A stretch of DNA of 64,000 nt from CAVZMI01 sp050011775 (GTDB lineage Bacteria > Bacteroidota > Ignavibacteria > UBA10030 > CAVZMI01): assembly GCA_050011775.1 (NCBI GenBank), contig JBEKIL010000001.1, positions 1-64,000 of the forward strand, in the 5' to 3' direction. A model generated the notes under the pieces. That model made no database searches. It had not been told where the DNA came from and saw nothing but the letters and a program-made list of their open reading frames with translations. The position numbers were made by a program, and so were the translations under genes. Below, in pieces: positions 61,515 to 64,000 of this stretch (positions are counted from its first letter, which is position 1; each line of letters begins with the position of its first letter).

Positions 61515-63215
61515 ATGAGTAAATATGTTATCGGTTTAGATTTCGGCACGAACTCCTGCCGTTCAGTCATCGTCGATGTTACCGACGGGAAGGAATTGGC
61601 AGGTCATGTCTTTCTTTATCCTTCCGGAAAAGACGGGGTAATCGTGGATTCTACAAACCCGAATCTGGCACGGCAAAATCCTGCCGATTATCTCAAAGGG
61701 ATAGAAGCTACTATTAAAGGGGCAATTAAGAAAGCAAAGTCCGTCAAGAAAAAATTCTCCGCCGCTAATATCATCGGCATCGGGGTCGATACAACCGGCA
61801 GCAGTCCTTTACCCATTGATGCTCAAGGGAAGCCTTTATGTTTTGACAGGAAGTTCAGGAAAAATCCTGCAGCAATGGTTTGGCTGTGGAAAGATCACAC
61901 AGGTTATGCCGAAGCCGTACAGATCACGGAATTGGCTTCGAAAATCCGCCCGCAATATCTTTCCAAAATCGGCGGCACATATTCTTCGGAATGGTGGTGG
62001 AGTAAAATTCTTCATTGCAAGAATATTGCACCGGATGTGTTCGATACAGCGCAAAGCTGGGTAGAAATCTGCGATTGGATTCCTGCCGTTCTGGTGGGAG
62101 AATTATCTCCCTCAAAAATCAAACGCAGCATCTGCGCGGCGGGTCACAAGGCAATGTTCAATTCATCGTGGCAGGGTTTGCCGGATGAAAAATTTCTCGA
62201 AGAACTTTCACCGGGGCTCGGTACGCTTCGGGCACGACTCTATAACGAAGCTTATACGGCCGATAACCTTGCCGGATATTTATCGAAGGAGTGGGCAATT
62301 AAATTAGGACTTTCCACTTCTGTTGCAGTCGCCGTAGGCGCGTTTGATGCCCATATGGGTGCTGTTGGAGCCGGAATTTCAATCGGGACACTGGTGAAGA
62401 TCGTTGGAACAAGCACATGCGACATCATGGTTCATCCACACAAAGAAAAACTGAACGATATTCCCGGTGTCTGCGGAATCGTCGATGGCTCGGTGATGAA
62501 CGGCTATTTCGGCATCGAAGCCGGTCAATCCGGTGTCGGCGATATTTTTCTCTGGTTTGTCAATAACCTTGTTTCCGCGCGATATGGCAAAACGCAGGAT
62601 GAAAAATTCAAGAATCTTGAAAAAGCAGCTGCTAAATTACTTCCGGGTGAAAGCGGACTCCTCGCACTCGATTGGAATAACGGCAACCGGACTATTCTTG
62701 TCGATGTTCGCCTCACAGGATTACTGCTCGGTCAGACACTGCATACCGGACCGCACGAAATCTACCGTGCATTGATCGAAGCAACAGGTTTTGGCGCACT
62801 GGCAATTATTGACCGTATAGAAGAGTACGGCGTTAAAGTAAAAGAAGTAGTCAATTGCGGCGGATTGGCTTCGAAGAATACATTGATGATGCAAATCTAC
62901 GCCGACATTACCGGCCGTCCGATGAAAATATCTCGCAGCGATCAGACTCCGGCGCTTGGTGCCGGTATCTTCGCAGCTGTTGCAGCAGGAAAGAAAGCCG
63001 GGGGCTACGATTCCGTCGAAGAAGCACGGGATGCAATGACCGGCACAGGAAAACAATATCTGCCGATTAAAGAGAACCACGAGACCTACAAAAAGCTCTA
63101 CAAGCTTTATCGGCAGCTGTATGACGGATTTGGAACGAAAGAATGGAACGGCGGAATGTATAACATAATGAAGAACCTTTTAGTATTACGTGATGAGGTA
63201 AGAAAAACAAAATGA
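61515..63215 (+). CDS. araB: Ribulokinase AraB (FGGY family)
   Basis: Ribulokinase phosphorylates L-ribulose to L-ribulose 5-phosphate. The 566-residue protein is full length, with the N-terminal ATPase motif 'GLDFGTNSCRSVIVDV', 'GVDTTGSSPLPID', 'MVWLWKDHTGYAEA' (the ribulokinase-specific W-KDH) and C-terminal 'VVNCGGLASKNTLMMQIYADITG'. It starts 3 bases after the symporter stop and overlaps araD by 4 bases (ATGA), so it is translationally coupled. Confidence 0.95.
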   Translation: MSKYVIGLDFGTNSCRSVIVDVTDGKELAGHVFLYPSGKDGVIVDSTNPNLARQNPADYLKGIEATIKGAIKKAKSVKKKFSAANIIGIGVDTTGSSPLPIDAQGKPLCFDRKFRKNPAAMVWLWKDHTGYAEAVQITELASKIRPQYLSKIGGTYSSEWWWSKILHCKNIAPDVFDTAQSWVEICDWIPAVLVGELSPSKIKRSICAAGHKAMFNSSWQGLPDEKFLEELSPGLGTLRARLYNEAYTADNLAGYLSKEWAIKLGLSTSVAVAVGAFDAHMGAVGAGISIGTLVKIVGTSTCDIMVHPHKEKLNDIPGVCGIVDGSVMNGYFGIEAGQSGVGDIFLWFVNNLVSARYGKTQDEKFKNLEKAAAKLLPGESGLLALDWNNGNRTILVDVRLTGLLLGQTLHTGPHEIYRALIEATGFGALAIIDRIEEYGVKVKEVVNCGGLASKNTLMMQIYADITGRPMKISRSDQTPALGAGIFAAVAAGKKAGGYDSVEEARDAMTGTGKQYLPIKENHETYKKLYKLYRQLYDGFGTKEWNGGMYNIMKNLLVLRDEVRKTK

Positions 63216-63907
63216 GGCTCGAACAACTACTGGAAGAAGTCCTGCAGGCCAATCTCCAGTTAGTGAATGCCGGTCTGGTAACACTCACATGGGGCAATGT
63301 CAGCGGTATACATCGTGCGGAAGGACTGGTTGTCATAAAACCAAGCGGAGTTGGATATGATTCTATCACTACCGCCGATTTGGTCATTGTTGATTTGGAA
63401 GGAAAGGTTGTCGAGGGCAAGCTTCGTCCATCTTCGGATACGCCAACACATTTGAAACTATACAAGGCGTTTCCTGCAATTGGAGGAATCACTCACACAC
63501 ATAGTGTTTATGCAACAATGTTTGCACAGGCGTGCCTTGAAATCCCGTGCCTGGGAACAACACACGCGGATCATTTCGCGGGACCGGTCCCTGTCACCCG
63601 ATTCCTCACGGAAGATGAAGTTCAAGGCGGCTATGAATCCAACACGGGAACAGTAATTATCGAGCGATTCGCACACGTGGATCCAATGAGCAATCCGGCT
63701 GTCCTGGTTGCCGGCCATGCCCCGTTCTCATGGGGAAAAAATGCTACCGACTCGGTGAAGAACAGCATCGCACTGGAATGTATCGCGCAGATGGCGATCG
63801 GAACACTTCAATTGAATCCGAACACGGCCTCACTTCCCAAATATATTCTTGAAAAACATCATCAACGAAAACACGGGCCTGATGCGTATTACGGCCAAAA
63901 GAAATAA
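63212..63907 (+). CDS. araD: L-ribulose-5-phosphate 4-epimerase AraD
   Basis: AraD converts L-ribulose 5-phosphate to D-xylulose 5-phosphate. The 231-residue class II aldolase-fold protein has 'LTWGNVSGIHRAEGLVVIKPSGV' in part ('TWGNVSGI', 'KPSGVGYD'), zinc ligands in 'GGITHTHSVYATMFAQA' and 'VLVAGHAPFSWGKN', and 'THADHFAGPVPVTR'. Length is normal. Start overlaps the araB stop as ATGA. Confidence 0.95.
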   Translation: MRLEQLLEEVLQANLQLVNAGLVTLTWGNVSGIHRAEGLVVIKPSGVGYDSITTADLVIVDLEGKVVEGKLRPSSDTPTHLKLYKAFPAIGGITHTHSVYATMFAQACLEIPCLGTTHADHFAGPVPVTRFLTEDEVQGGYESNTGTVIIERFAHVDPMSNPAVLVAGHAPFSWGKNATDSVKNSIALECIAQMAIGTLQLNPNTASLPKYILEKHHQRKHGPDAYYGQKK

Positions 63908-63922
63908 ATCGGAGAATTATTA

Positions 63923-64000
63923 ATGAAAAATATTCCTGCCATTAACCTTGGTATCGCTGCCGTCAGCCGCGATTGTTTTCCCATTGAACTTTCCCGCAAG
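63923..64000 (+). CDS. L-fucose/L-arabinose isomerase-family protein, N-terminus (cut by window edge)
   Basis: Only 26 codons are visible. 'LGIAAVSRDCFPIELSRK' is the opening I know from the L-fucose/L-arabinose isomerase-like family, distinct from classical AraA. Because AraB and AraD are adjacent and araA is otherwise absent, it probably isomerises L-arabinose to L-ribulose. GGAG lies 9 bases before the ATG. Assignment rests on a short segment and context. Confidence 0.65.
   Translation, partial: MKNIPAINLGIAAVSRDCFPIELSRK

Overview
The window looks like a chromosomal segment of an Ignavibacteria-like member of the Bacteroidota (or a close relative such as Calditrichota). Five large secreted proteins end in the type IX secretion (T9SS) type-A sorting domain with the 'YPNPFNP' signature common in that group. 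Outer-membrane uptake relies on TonB-dependent receptors (TBDTs) with a carboxypeptidase-regulatory-like N-terminus but no SusD partner. No rRNA, tRNA, CRISPR array, transposase or phage gene was seen. The taxonomy is an inference from domain style, not from a marker gene.

Layout. (1) 1-6.5 kb: the N-terminal part of a TBDT running off the left edge, two perfect LacI-type palindromes, a divergent membrane-anchored putative regulator, a decayed AbiE toxin-antitoxin locus (broken antitoxin, toxin with a substituted catalytic Asp), a ferritin, a palindrome-rich intergenic stretch and one small hypothetical gene. (2) 6.5-41.7 kb, all on the minus strand: a pectin and uronate catabolic island. It encodes GlgX debranching enzyme, a GH3 xylosidase/glucosidase, pectin methylesterase (CE8), tagaturonate epimerase UxaE, a CE12 esterase fusion, GH105, GH28, a PL9 pectate lyase, Gnd, a LarA-type nickel racemase homologue, two PfkB kinases, an SDR mannonate dehydrogenase, a hexuronate MFS transporter with a DUF805 domain inserted in its central loop, UxaC, a DUF4861 protein, KduI, a KdgA fusion, KduD, a T9SS beta-helix protein, a full-length TBDT and a GntR/FCD regulator. 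(3) 42-54 kb, minus strand: a (galacto)mannan cluster with GH2 beta-mannosidase, GH27 alpha-galactosidase, two GH5-type glycanases, a tandem carbohydrate-binding protein, a lipoprotein AGE-family epimerase and a Cys-rich secreted protein. (4) 54.4-64 kb, plus strand: an arabinan/arabinoxylan cluster with an esterase, GH51, a CE2-like esterase, aldose 1-epimerase, an SSS symporter, ribulokinase, ribulose-5-phosphate 4-epimerase and the start of an L-fucose/L-arabinose isomerase-family gene cut by the right edge.

How the genes work together. Pectin is de-esterified (CE8, CE12) and cut (PL9, GH28, GH105). Unsaturated uronate goes through KduI and KduD to 2-keto-3-deoxygluconate (KDG). Saturated galacturonate goes through UxaC, UxaE and the SDR to mannonate. 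KDG is phosphorylated by a PfkB kinase and split by KdgA. No mannonate dehydratase (UxuA) lies in the window. Instead a LarA homologue with all the key active-site residues sits between a kinase and gnd. This suggests an alternative exit: mannonate epimerised to gluconate, phosphorylated, and fed to the pentose phosphate pathway.

The observations most worth a second look are that kinase-LarA homologue-gnd module, the DUF805 insertion in the MFS transporter, the decayed AbiE pair, the membrane-anchored regulator beside paired LacI-type operators, and several unexplained palindromic or repeated intergenic elements.
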